Assembly (NCBI RefSeq): GCF_900141985.1
Contig: NZ_FQZK01000029.1
Coordinates: forward strand, 1 to 58,288
Length of the DNA: 58,288 nt
Source of the DNA: Nocardiopsis flavescens
GTDB taxonomy: Bacteria > Actinomycetota > Actinomycetes > Streptosporangiales > Streptosporangiaceae
Direction: 5' to 3'
Position 1 is the first letter of the stretch; each line of letters begins with the position of its first letter. The notes beneath the pieces are model-generated. The model ran no database searches, was not told the DNA's origin, and saw only the letters and a list, made by a program, of their open reading frames with translations. The position numbers were made by a program, and so were the translations under genes. Positions 34,300-42,562 of the stretch are shown here, piece by piece.

Positions 34300-34961
34300 C
34301 CTTCTCGATCGCCGCCCACCAGGACGGCAGGTTCGGCGTCGCCGTCTCCTCGTCCTCGCCCGCCGTCGCCGCGCGGGCCGTGCACCTGCGCGACTCCGTC
34401 GGCGCGGCCGCCTCGCAGAACATCACCGACCCGCGGCTGGGGACGGCCCTGCTGGACCGGATCGCCGCGGGCGCGACCCCGCGGGAGGCGCTCGACGCCG
34501 TGGTCGCCGCCGAGCCGACCGCGCAGTACCGGCAGCTCACCGTGGTCGGCGCCACCGGCGCCGCCGCGTTCAGCGGCGGCCGCACCCTCGGCGTGCACGG
34601 CGAGGCCACCGGCCCGCACTGCGCCGCCGCCGGGAACATGCTCGCCGGCCCCGGGGTGCCCGCGGCCATGTGCGCGGCCTTCGCCGCGGCGGGCGGAGAG
34701 CTGGAGGAGCGCCTGCTCGCCGCGCTGGCGGCGGGGCTGGCCGCCGGCGGCGAGGCGGGGCCGGTGCACTCCGCGGGGCTGTCCACCGTGTCCGCGAACG
34801 GCTGGCGCGACACCGACCTGCGCGTGGACTGGAGCCCGGACCCGGTCGGAGAGCTGGGCGGGCTGCTCGGGGTGTGGCTGCCCCAGCGCGACGACTACGT
34901 CCGGCGCGGCCTGGACCCGGCCGCCTCCCCCGGGTACGGGGTGCCCGGCGATGACCGCTGA
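34296..34961 (+). CDS. DUF1028 family protein
   Basis: 221 residues. It begins MTFSIAAHQDGRFGVAVSSS, and an internal Ntn-hydrolase-like architecture follows (AASQNITDP, then GTALLDRIAAGATPREAL, GPHCAAAGNMLAG). DUF1028 is found in catabolic operons beside RidA and peptidase or amidohydrolase genes, but no reaction is firmly assigned. It overlaps RidA by 4 bp and the M20 gene by 11 bp, so the three are made together. Confidence 0.9.
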   Translation: MTFSIAAHQDGRFGVAVSSSSPAVAARAVHLRDSVGAAASQNITDPRLGTALLDRIAAGATPREALDAVVAAEPTAQYRQLTVVGATGAAAFSGGRTLGVHGEATGPHCAAAGNMLAGPGVPAAMCAAFAAAGGELEERLLAALAAGLAAGGEAGPVHSAGLSTVSANGWRDTDLRVDWSPDPVGELGGLLGVWLPQRDDYVRRGLDPAASPGYGVPGDDR

Positions 34962-36105
34962 ACCCGGCGGGGCGCCCGGCGCCGACGCGCACCTGGACCG
35001 CCTGATCGCCTACTCCCAGACCCTGCACGCCCACCCCGAGACCGCCTGGCAGGAGCACCGCGCGGCGCGGTGGACGGCCGAGCTGCTGGAGGAGTACGGC
35101 TTCGACGTGCGGACCGCGTACCTGGGGTTCCCCACCGCGCTGCACGCCTCCTACGGCTCCGGCCGCCGCCGGGTCGGCTTCGTCGTCGAGTACGACGCGC
35201 TGCCCGGCCTGGGCCACGCCTGCGGGCACAACCTGATCGCGGCGATGTCGGCGGGCGCGGCGATCGCGCTGCGCCCGTGGGCCGACCGGCTGGACCTGCG
35301 CATCGACGTGATCGGCGCCCCCGCGGAGGAGGGCGGCGGCGGCAAGATCGAGCTGCTGGAGGCCGGGGCCTTCCTGGACCTGGACCTGGCGCTGATGGCC
35401 CACCCCGGGCCGGTCGACGCCGCGCGGGCCGAGCCCTACGCCGTCGCCCACGACCACGTCCGCTTCACCGGCCGTGCGGCCCACGCCGCCGCCTACCCGC
35501 ACGAGGGCCGCAACGCCAACGACGCGTTCGTCGTGGCGCAGGTGGCCCTGGGCCTGCTGCGCCAGCAGCTCCCGCCGGGCACCCGCGTCCACGGGATCCA
35601 GACGGTGGGGGGCCAGGCGCCCAACGCCATCCCCGAGACGACCGAGGGCCGCTGGTACACGCGGGCCCCGAGCCTGGCCGAGCTGGAGCCGCTGCGCCGC
35701 CGGGTGGAGCGGTGCTTCGAGGCGGGGGCGCTGGCCTCGGACACCGTGCTGGAGTTCACCCCGGAGTCCCGTCCCTACTCCGAGTTCCGCACGGACGAGC
35801 GCGCCCTGGAGATCTACACGCGCCACGCCCTCGCGCTGGGGAGGACGTTCGACGCGCCCCCGGAGCAGCGGACCATGAACCGCGCCTCCACCGACATGGG
35901 CAACGTCTCCCAGCGCGTGCCGGCCATCCACCCCTACATCGGCCTGGGCTGCTTCCCGGTGAGCAACCACCAGCCGGAGTTCGCCGCCGCCTGCGTGGGG
36001 GAGGCGGCCGACCGGGTCATCAGGGACGGCGCGACGCTGCTCGCCCGCACCGCGCACGAGTACTTCGGCGGCGCGGGGAACGCCGGTCCCGCGCCCCGGG
36101 GCTGA
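34951..36105 (+). CDS. M20-family metal-dependent amidohydrolase
   Basis: 384 residues of the AbgB/hippurate hydrolase branch. Metal-binding elements are visible: DALPGLGHACGHN (aspartate and histidine ligands) near 89-101, GAPAEEGGGGKI with the catalytic glutamate near 125, a histidine in LMAHPGPVD, and the late STDMGNVS. The dimerisation lid follows HAAAYPHEGRN. These enzymes cleave amides of amino acids or aromatic acids. It overlaps the DUF1028 gene by 11 bp and ends the operon; an 18-bp stem follows. Confidence 0.92.
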   Translation: MTAEPGGAPGADAHLDRLIAYSQTLHAHPETAWQEHRAARWTAELLEEYGFDVRTAYLGFPTALHASYGSGRRRVGFVVEYDALPGLGHACGHNLIAAMSAGAAIALRPWADRLDLRIDVIGAPAEEGGGGKIELLEAGAFLDLDLALMAHPGPVDAARAEPYAVAHDHVRFTGRAAHAAAYPHEGRNANDAFVVAQVALGLLRQQLPPGTRVHGIQTVGGQAPNAIPETTEGRWYTRAPSLAELEPLRRRVERCFEAGALASDTVLEFTPESRPYSEFRTDERALEIYTRHALALGRTFDAPPEQRTMNRASTDMGNVSQRVPAIHPYIGLGCFPVSNHQPEFAAACVGEAADRVIRDGATLLARTAHEYFGGAGNAGPAPRG

Positions 36106-36112
36106 GCGGCGG

Positions 36113-36152
36113 CCGGTCCGGGCCGGGGCCGCTCGGCCCCGGCCCGGACCGG
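36113..36152. terminator. Strong terminator of the catabolic operon
   Basis: Perfect 18-bp stem (36113-36130 with 36135-36152) and a GCTC loop, 8 bp after the amidohydrolase stop. It also faces the convergent roadblock operon. Confidence 0.85.
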
Positions 36153-36222
36153 CGCCGTCCCGGCCGCGTACGGATCCGGGGCGCCTGACGCGCCTGCGGG
36201 CCGGCGCGGCCGGCGCGGGCCG

Positions 36223-36600
36223 TCAGAGGGCCCCGGTCACCTGGAGCAGGCGGCCGATCCGCTCCACGGTGCCCCGTGACTCGCGTCTGAGGGTCGCGCC
36301 GTCCAGGCCCTCGTCGCCCAGGACCGCCATCAGCGCCTCGGCGCCCACCGCGTAGACCACCATGTGCCCTCCCTGGCAGCGGGTCTCCACCTCGCGCAGC
36401 GGCCCCAGCGCGGCCTCGTGCGAGGTCCGGTGCGCCAGCCCCAGCCCGGCCGCGGCCAGGGCGGCCAGCGCCTGGGCCCGCCCTCCGGGGCTGTCGGAGG
36501 CCACCACCAGCCCGTCCGAGGCGGCCACGACGCTCCCGGTCACACCCGTGACCCGCTCGCGCAGACCGGCCAGTTCCCGGGCGATCTCGTCCTGGACCAC
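36223..36600 (-). CDS. Roadblock/LC7 domain protein (third gene product of the leftward operon)
   Basis: 125 residues with one roadblock fold: VTGSVVAASDGLVVASDS at about 20-37 is the first strand pair, followed by a helix with ALAALAAAGLGLAHR and a strand HMVVYAVGAEALMAVLGD. Roadblock proteins of this size usually dimerise and act as partners or activators of small GTPases (MglB type). The GTG start is backed by GGGAGGG. It ends the leftward operon, 11 bp after the small proline-rich gene. No GTPase is encoded nearby. Confidence 0.88.
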   Translation of the reverse strand: MVQDEIARELAGLRERVTGVTGSVVAASDGLVVASDSPGGRAQALAALAAAGLGLAHRTSHEAALGPLREVETRCQGGHMVVYAVGAEALMAVLGDEGLDGATLRRESRGTVERIGRLLQVTGAL

Positions 36601-36611
36601 TGCGTCCCTCC

Positions 36612-36902
36612 CTAACCGCGGTCGCCCCCGGGGCCGGGGGCACCGCTCTCGTCGTTCAACTCCTGCAAACCGCGCCGCACGCGTTCCAGCGGGACCCCCG
36701 CCCGGTGGAGGCGGCGCAGCGCGGCCAGCGGGCCGGGCTCGGCGGGATCGGGGCCGAGCACGCCGGGGCCCGGCCGGGGGCCCCGGGGGACCGGCGAGGG
36801 GGAGCGGCGGGGCAGCGCGCCCTGCGCGTGGGCGGCCTCCGCCGGCGGGGGAGGGGCCGGGGGGACCCGTTCCGGGGGGAGGCGCCGCGGTTCCGGCGTC
36901 AT
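36612..36902 (-). CDS. Small proline-rich protein of the roadblock operon
   Basis: 96 residues, overlapping the previous gene by ATGA. The first two thirds are proline- and arginine-rich and probably disordered. The end is a short amphipathic helix (PLAALRRLHRAGVPLERVRR then GLQELNDES). No family is recognised. It could be a linker or docking peptide between roadblock proteins, but this is inference from position only. Confidence 0.65.
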   Translation of the reverse strand: MTPEPRRLPPERVPPAPPPPAEAAHAQGALPRRSPSPVPRGPRPGPGVLGPDPAEPGPLAALRRLHRAGVPLERVRRGLQELNDESGAPGPGGDRG

Positions 36903-37795
36903 GTCGGGCCGCCCTCCCCGCCGCGCGCGGCGCCGGCGCCCCCGGCCAGGCGTCCGCGCAGCCGCGCCGCGGCCTCCGGGGAGAGCACGGCGTCCGCCCG
37001 GGGAGCCCGTCGCACGCTGTCCGCGCCGGGCAGCCGCTTGGCCAGGGGAGCCTCGGGGGAGGCCGGGGCCGCCGGTTCGGGACGGCGCCGGGAGAGCCCC
37101 TCCCGCGGCTCGGCCGCGATCTCCAGCAGCCCCCGGTCCACCAGCCACATCACGTCCGCCAGGACGCCGGACACCTCCCGCCCCGACAGGAACGCCAGGT
37201 CGCGCGGGGTACGCCGGCCGTCGGCCCCGGCCATCAGCCGCGCGTGGGCGGGGGAGGGGGCGGTGTCGGCGGGGGCCGTCGCCGTCGGCCGCAGCGCCAT
37301 CAGCTCGGCCGGAGGCGCCCACCGGGCCGTCAGGAAGGCGATCCTGCGCTGGGCCTCCGCCCAGGCCCGCCCGGGGGAGATCCCCTCGGCGAGGGCGTAC
37401 GGCGGCGCCGGTGCCCCGGGCTCGTCCGCCGCCGACCGCGCTTCGGGGCGCAGGGCCAGTGAGAACACGCCGTCGAGCACGGAGCGGACCAGGGCCAGCT
37501 CCAGCAGGACCGCCCCCACCTCCCCGCCGTCCGCGGCCCCGTCCGCCTCGCCCCGCTCGTAGGCCGCGGCCCACGCCCGCTCGGAGACGGCGCCGGAGCG
37601 GACCAGCAGGGTGCCGGGGCCGGGCGCGGCCGGCGTCCGCACCGCGACGAGGAGCCCTCCGCGCAGGTGGACGCGCGCGTCCGGGGGCCCCTCCACGGTC
37701 AGGCACCCGGTGAAGCCCTCGCGGTGCAGCCGCCGCAGCCGCTCCACCCACTCCGGGTGCGGGGCCGGCCCGGGCCCGGTCGCCGTGCCCGTCAT
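36899..37795 (-). CDS. DUF4388-like protein
   Basis: 298 residues. The N-terminal part (about 15-90) resembles a DUF4388 module: REGFTGCLTVEGPPDARVHL, RGGLLVAVRTP, TLLVRSGAVSERAW. A second part near 190-235 (GRRTPRDLAFLSGREVSGVL, VMWLVDRGLLEI) reads like a winged-helix tail common in that family. DUF4388 proteins occur in bacterial signalling operons with roadblock and GTPase genes. It overlaps genes on both sides by 4 bp. The C-terminal 60 residues are low-complexity. Confidence 0.7.
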   Translation of the reverse strand: MTGTATGPGPAPHPEWVERLRRLHREGFTGCLTVEGPPDARVHLRGGLLVAVRTPAAPGPGTLLVRSGAVSERAWAAAYERGEADGAADGGEVGAVLLELALVRSVLDGVFSLALRPEARSAADEPGAPAPPYALAEGISPGRAWAEAQRRIAFLTARWAPPAELMALRPTATAPADTAPSPAHARLMAGADGRRTPRDLAFLSGREVSGVLADVMWLVDRGLLEIAAEPREGLSRRRPEPAAPASPEAPLAKRLPGADSVRRAPRADAVLSPEAAARLRGRLAGGAGAARGGEGGPT

Positions 37796-38154
37796 GTCAG
37801 CAGGCCCCGGGCGTACTCGTCGACCTGGCGCGCGGCCAGTGCCGCGTTGGTGCGCCCGCGGTCCAGGACCACGACCAGCAGCAGGTCGTGGGGCAGGGGG
37901 GCGGCCACGGGCCGGACCACGATGTGGCGCTCCCGGGTCCCCAGTGCCAGGCCCTCCACCTCGACGGGGCCCGCGCGGCCCGCGCCCAGGCCCAGCACCG
38001 CGCGGAACCCGTCCGCGACGGCCTCCGCGGACGGGAGCGCCGAGACGTCGCCCGCCGCCGCCACGACATGTCCGGTCGGACGGTCCATGAGCATCGCGGC
38101 GACCCCTCCCGCGCAGCCCAGGACCCGGTCCACCGATCTCGCAATGCCCGACAC
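37792..38154 (-). CDS. Roadblock/LC7 domain protein (first gene of the leftward operon)
   Basis: 120 residues: GIARSVDRVLGCAGGVAAML, then MDRPTGHVVAAAG and a final ERHIVVRPVAAPLPHDLLLV with VVLDRGRTNAALA. This is the roadblock pattern of helix, strand pair, helix, three strands. The GTG at 38154 has GGGAGG upstream; longer readings extend into the divergent promoter. It leads a four-gene operon and is divergent from another roadblock gene across a 190-bp gap. Confidence 0.85.
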   Translation of the reverse strand: MSGIARSVDRVLGCAGGVAAMLMDRPTGHVVAAAGDVSALPSAEAVADGFRAVLGLGAGRAGPVEVEGLALGTRERHIVVRPVAAPLPHDLLLVVVLDRGRTNAALAARQVDEYARGLLT

Positions 38155-38344
38155 GGTCCTCCCAGCGTGCACATCTTCCCCAAGGGGAACATATCGCCCC
38201 GGGATGGCCGGACCAGAAAACTTCGGGTAACAATCGCCCGGGGCTCGTGATCGGCGCTTATGCGGCTGCCGCCGCTTCGGATACTTTTTCCGGACCAAAG
38301 TCACCAAAGGCCGCACCACGGTACGGACCTGAGGAGGAATCCCC

Positions 38345-38710
38345 ATGAACCCCGAAACCGCCACGAAAGAAGCCATGAGCATCGAGGGCGCCATCGGCGT
38401 CGCGCTCGTGGACTACGAGAGCGGCATGTGCCTCGAATCCCTCGGAGGAGGCCGCGACTTCGACCTGGAGATCGCCGCCGCCGCCAACACCGAGGTGGTC
38501 CGGTCCAAGGTCCGCGCCCTGGAGATGCTGGGTCTGGACGACCGGGTGGAGGACATGCTCATCACCCTGTCCGGCCAGTACCACCTCATCCGCCTGCTGG
38601 AGGGCTCCGGCGGCTCCCTCTTCCTGTACCTGGCCCTGGACCGCTCCCGCAGCAACCTCGCCCTGGCCCGCCACCGCCTCAAGCAGATCGACGCCGAGCT
38701 GCGGCTCTGA
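38345..38710 (+). CDS. Roadblock/LC7 domain protein, divergent copy
   Basis: 121 residues with the same fold as the others: IEGAIGVALVDYESGMCLES, then a helix with EIAAAANTEVVRSKVRALEM, and strands DMLITLSGQYHLIRLL and LFLYLALDRSRSNLALARH. GAGGAAT lies before the ATG. It is transcribed away from the leftward roadblock operon and shares its promoter region, where GC is locally lower. Similar solitary actinomycete roadblock proteins are of unknown role. Confidence 0.88.
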   Translation: MNPETATKEAMSIEGAIGVALVDYESGMCLESLGGGRDFDLEIAAAANTEVVRSKVRALEMLGLDDRVEDMLITLSGQYHLIRLLEGSGGSLFLYLALDRSRSNLALARHRLKQIDAELRL

Positions 38711-38886
38711 GGCACCCCCGCCCCCCTGGCGCGGTCCGCGTCCGGACCCCCGGCCGCCCCCGCGGGGCCGGCGGGCCCAAGGGCGGGTCACGGCTCCCTC
38801 CCGGCCCGGGCAAGGGACCGTGTCCCGGGCGCGCGTTCCGCTCCGGGCCGGGCAGGATCCCCCTGGGAACACCGGGGAGGACGCGC

Positions 38887-39258
38887 ATGAGCGGATGGAC
38901 CGAGGAGCAGCTCGCGGGCATCGGGGAGGCCGGGGAGCTGACGATCACCTCGCGCGACGGCGAGGGGCGGCTCCGCCGCCCCCGGACCATCTGGGTCGTG
39001 CGCCAAGGCGCCGACCTGTACGTCCGGTCCGTCAACGGCACCACCTCCTCCTGGTACCGGGGCACCCGCGACCGCCTGGAGGGGCACGTCAGCGCCGGGG
39101 GCTTCGACGCCGACGTGGTCTTCCAGGACGCCGACCACGCCCTGGACGACGCCATCGACGCCGCCTACCGGGACAAGTACGGCCCCGGGTCGGCCGCCGT
39201 CGACGCGATCACCGCCCCGGCGGCCCGCACGACCACGATGCGGATCGTCCCCGCCTGA
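38887..39258 (+). CDS. DUF2255 family protein
   Basis: 123 residues, beginning SGWTEEQLAGIGEAGELTIT with the family pattern RRPRTIWVVRQGADLYVRSV and SSWYRGTRDRLEGHV, ending DAITAPAARTTTMRIVP. DUF2255 proteins resemble the split-barrel flavin/F420-binding fold in layout, but no function is established. AACACCGGGGAGG precedes the ATG. No operon partner: the antiporter follows after 49 bp. Confidence 0.85.
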   Translation: MSGWTEEQLAGIGEAGELTITSRDGEGRLRRPRTIWVVRQGADLYVRSVNGTTSSWYRGTRDRLEGHVSAGGFDADVVFQDADHALDDAIDAAYRDKYGPGSAAVDAITAPAARTTTMRIVPA

Positions 39259-39307
39259 GACCGGCCGCGCCGCCGGGCGCGGCGCGCGAAGCCGTCGGAG
39301 GTGCCCG

Positions 39308-40891
39308 CTGCCGGGTCTCGTCCTCGTCGTCCTGCTGGGGGCGGCGATCCTCGTCTGCACCGCGCTGGCGGGCCGCACCGGACTGCCGGCCCCCGTGCTG
39401 CTGCTCGCCGCCGGAGGGCTGCTGGGCTTCGCGCCCGCGCTGCGCGAGGTGCAGCTGCCCCCCGAGCTGATGCTCTTCATCCTCCTGCCGCTCCTGCTGT
39501 ACTGGGAGAGCCTGTCGACCTCCCTGCGCGAGATCCGCCGGAACCTCGCCGGCATCGCCGTGATGGGCACCCTGCTCGTCGTCGCGACCGCCGGGGCCGT
39601 CGCGGTGCTGGGCCACCTGTGGGGGATGCCGTGGGGCGCCGCCTGGGTGCTGGGCGCCGCCGTCGCCCCCACCGACGCCACCGCCGTCTCCGCGGTGGCG
39701 CGCCTGCTGCCGCGCCGGGACATCACCGTCCTGCGCGCCGAGGGCCTGGTCAACGACGGGACGGCCCTGGTCGTGTACGGCGTGGCCGTGGGAGTCACGG
39801 TGGGGGAGGCGTCGCTGAGCGTCCCGCACGTGGGCCTGCTGTTCCTGCTCTCCTACTGCGGCGGTGTCGCGGCCGGGGCGGTCACCGCCCTCTTCTGGGC
39901 CTTCGTGCGCCGCCGGATCGAGAACTCCCTGCTCCAGAACGTCGTCGTCCTGCTCATCCCCTTCACCGCCTTCCTCCTCGCCGAGAGCGCGCAGGCCTCC
40001 GGCGTGCTGGCGGTCGTGGTGGCGGGGCTGGTGATGAGCCGGGCCGGGCCCACCGTGGGGCGCCCGCTGTCCCGGCGCCAGACCGAGGCCTCCTGGTCCC
40101 TGGCGGTGTTCCTCGTCAACGGGTCGCTGTTCGTGCTGGTGGGGCTGGAGGTCCACACGGCCGTGCGCGGCCTCACCAGCCTGGCCCTGGCCCAGGCCGT
40201 CCTCCTGGTGGCCCTGGTGTCCGCGCTGATCCTGGCGGTGCGGTGCGCCTTCGTGCTGGGGCCTCCCGCGGCCGCCGCCCTGCTGCCCCGGGCGCTGCGG
40301 CCCGCGGACGGCCCGCACTACCCTTCGCGCCTGGTCAACGCCGTGGCGGGGTTCCGCGGCGCGGTGTCCCTGGCCGTCGCGCTCTCGGTCCCGCACACGG
40401 TCGCCTCCGGCGCCGCCTTCCCCGACCGCGACCTCATCGTGTTCACCACCACCGGGGTCATCCTGGTGACCCTCGTCGTCCAGGGGCTCGTCCTGCCGCC
40501 GCTGGTGGCCCGGGCGGGGCTGGGCGACGACGGCGAGGTGGACCGGGAGGAGCTGTTCGCCCGCCGGGTCGCGGCCGAGGAGGCCCTGGACGCCCTGCCC
40601 GCGACCGCCGACCGCCTGGGCACCGACCCCGAGGTGGCCGCCCGGCTGGAGGAGGAGTACCGGGACTTCCTGGAGTCGGTGGGGGAGGACCTGGACGGGC
40701 GGGAGGAGCGGCCGGTGCACCTGCGCCGGGACCAGTACGCGGCGCTGCGCCTGGCACTGCTGGCCCGCAAGCGGGCGGCCGTCATCCGGCTGCGCGACGA
40801 GCGCCGCATCGACGACGTCGTGCTCCGCCGGATGCAGTCGGCGATGGACACCGAGGAGGTCCGCCTCACCCACCGCGAGCGCTTCGAGTGA
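39308..40891 (+). CDS. Na+/H+ antiporter (CPA1 family), probable CTG start
   Basis: 527 residues if started at CTG 39308. Twelve or so helices, with the family motifs APTDATAVSAVARLLP and EGLVNDGTALVVYGVAVG (the transport-site aspartates), then a cytoplasmic C-tail of about 130 residues. A GTG at 39395 is the first normal start in frame but would delete the first transmembrane helix (LVLVVLLGAAILVCTALA). CTG 39308 follows GGAGG by 6 bases and restores a normal N-terminus, so a non-standard start is likely. The protein exchanges Na+ or K+ for H+ to control internal pH. Confidence 0.85.
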   Translation: MPGLVLVVLLGAAILVCTALAGRTGLPAPVLLLAAGGLLGFAPALREVQLPPELMLFILLPLLLYWESLSTSLREIRRNLAGIAVMGTLLVVATAGAVAVLGHLWGMPWGAAWVLGAAVAPTDATAVSAVARLLPRRDITVLRAEGLVNDGTALVVYGVAVGVTVGEASLSVPHVGLLFLLSYCGGVAAGAVTALFWAFVRRRIENSLLQNVVVLLIPFTAFLLAESAQASGVLAVVVAGLVMSRAGPTVGRPLSRRQTEASWSLAVFLVNGSLFVLVGLEVHTAVRGLTSLALAQAVLLVALVSALILAVRCAFVLGPPAAAALLPRALRPADGPHYPSRLVNAVAGFRGAVSLAVALSVPHTVASGAAFPDRDLIVFTTTGVILVTLVVQGLVLPPLVARAGLGDDGEVDREELFARRVAAEEALDALPATADRLGTDPEVAARLEEEYRDFLESVGEDLDGREERPVHLRRDQYAALRLALLARKRAAVIRLRDERRIDDVVLRRMQSAMDTEEVRLTHRERFE

Positions 40892-40972
40892 TCCCCGGTG
40901 CCCGCCCGCCGCCGCAGGGGCCGGCCCCCGCGCGGCCTTCTGGGCCGCGGGCCCGCGTGCCACACTCGGGGG

Positions 40973-42439
40973 GTGACCGAGCCCGCCGAAGCACCCCCGT
41001 CCCCGGGCCGCCTCCCCGAGCGCCCCGTCCTCCCCGGCTTTCACCCCGACCCCACCGTCTGCCGCGTCGGCGACACGTTCTACCTCGCCTGTTCGAGCTT
41101 CGAGTACATGCCCGGGGTACCCCTGTACCGGTCGGCCGACCTCTCCTGCTGGGAGCGGATCGGCGCGGTGATGGAGCGCCCCTCCCAGCTGGCGCCCGGG
41201 GTCGTGCCGCCCTCCGGCGGCGTCTACGCCCCGACCCTGCGCCACCGCGACGGGACCTTCCACCTGGTGACCACGGACGTCTCCAACGGCCCCGGGCACC
41301 TGCTGATGACGGCCTCCGACCCCGCCGGGCCGTGGTCGGACCCGGTCCGCATCCCGGACGCCGGCGGCATCGACCCGGACCTGGCCTGGGACGACGCGGG
41401 CCGCTGCCTGCTCACCTGGTCGGAAGGGGCGATACGCCAGGCCGTGCTCGACCCCGCCACCGGCGCGCTGCTGACGGAGCCCCGCACCCTGTGGAGCGGG
41501 ACCGGGGGACGCGACCCCGAGGCCCCGCACCTGTACCGGGCCGGCCGGTGGTGGTACCTCGTGATCGCCGAGGGCGGGACGGGGCCCGGGCACGCCGTGA
41601 CGGTCGCCCGTGGACCCTCGCCGTCGGGACCGTTCGAGGCCTGCCCGCACAACCCGCTGCTCACCGCCCGGGGCCTGCCGGGGCCGGTCCAGAACACCGG
41701 GCACGCCGACCTCGTCGAGCGGGCCGACGGGTCGTGGGCCGCGGTGTTCCTGGGGGTGCGCCCGCGGGGCTCCTTCCCCGGCTGGCACGTCCTGGGCCGG
41801 GAGACCTTCGCGGCCGAGGTGGAGTGGCGCGGGGGCTGGCCGGTCCTGGGCGCCCCGATCGAACCGCGGGAGCGGCCCGTGCGCCCGGAACCGGGCCCGG
41901 GGGAGGCCGGCGCCGGCTGGGTCGGCGCGGGCGTCCTGCCCGACCGGGTGCTGCGCCGGGCGCGGGACCACTGGCGCATGACGCCGGGGGAGGACGGGCC
42001 GGTCTTCGTCGGCCGCCGCCAGGAGCACACGGAGGCCGTCGTCAGCGCGGAGATCGGGGCGCGGGCGGGAGCGGGCGCCCTGGAGGTCCGGATCGACCCC
42101 CGCCACCGGGTGGCCCTGGAGGTCGAGGGGGACCGGGTGCGCGCGGTGATGGACGTCGGCCCCGTCTCCGCCGTGCTGGGGGAGTGCGGGGCGCCGCCCG
42201 GCACCGTGCTGGAACTGCGGGTGGAGCCCCCGTCCGCGCCGCCGTACAGCCGCGAGCGGGGCCCCGACGTGATCGTGGCCTCGGTCCGGACCCCGGACGG
42301 GGACACGGCCCTGGCCCGGGTCGACGGGCGCTACCTGTCCACGGAGGTCGCCGGCGGGTTCACCGGCCGGATGGTCGGGGTGAGCTGCCGGTCGGGCTCG
42401 ATCGAGGTCCGCGGCCTCGACTACCGGGGCGGCGCGTGA
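40973..42439 (+). CDS. Glycoside hydrolase family 43-like protein
   Basis: 488 residues, no signal peptide, so probably intracellular. The five-bladed propeller begins LPGFHPDPTVCRVGDTFYLA, where the aspartate of HPDP is the expected catalytic base. GIDPDLAWDD near 137 is the expected pKa modulator and GRDPEAPHLY near 180 holds the probable acid glutamate. The C-terminal ~170 residues form a concanavalin-like sandwich (VRPEPGPG onward). GH43 enzymes cut beta-xylosides or alpha-arabinosides. The GTG at 40973 was chosen because it precedes the first conserved segment; the SD (CTCGGGGG) is weak. Confidence 0.88.
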   Translation: MTEPAEAPPSPGRLPERPVLPGFHPDPTVCRVGDTFYLACSSFEYMPGVPLYRSADLSCWERIGAVMERPSQLAPGVVPPSGGVYAPTLRHRDGTFHLVTTDVSNGPGHLLMTASDPAGPWSDPVRIPDAGGIDPDLAWDDAGRCLLTWSEGAIRQAVLDPATGALLTEPRTLWSGTGGRDPEAPHLYRAGRWWYLVIAEGGTGPGHAVTVARGPSPSGPFEACPHNPLLTARGLPGPVQNTGHADLVERADGSWAAVFLGVRPRGSFPGWHVLGRETFAAEVEWRGGWPVLGAPIEPRERPVRPEPGPGEAGAGWVGAGVLPDRVLRRARDHWRMTPGEDGPVFVGRRQEHTEAVVSAEIGARAGAGALEVRIDPRHRVALEVEGDRVRAVMDVGPVSAVLGECGAPPGTVLELRVEPPSAPPYSRERGPDVIVASVRTPDGDTALARVDGRYLSTEVAGGFTGRMVGVSCRSGSIEVRGLDYRGGA

Positions 42440-42562
42440 CCCCCGGAGCGGGGGGCGGGCCGCCGCACGGCCCGGGGCGCCGCCCCCGCGGGGCCCCGGA
42501 CCGTCGGCGGCTCCCGGACCGCCCGGCGCGGTGACCCGCACCGCGCGGACGCGGACACCGGC

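Noticed and set aside
39209..42541. 1110-codon open frame on the minus strand across the antiporter and GH43 genes
   Set aside because: Antisense shadow of two genes with clear motifs; no domain is visible in it.
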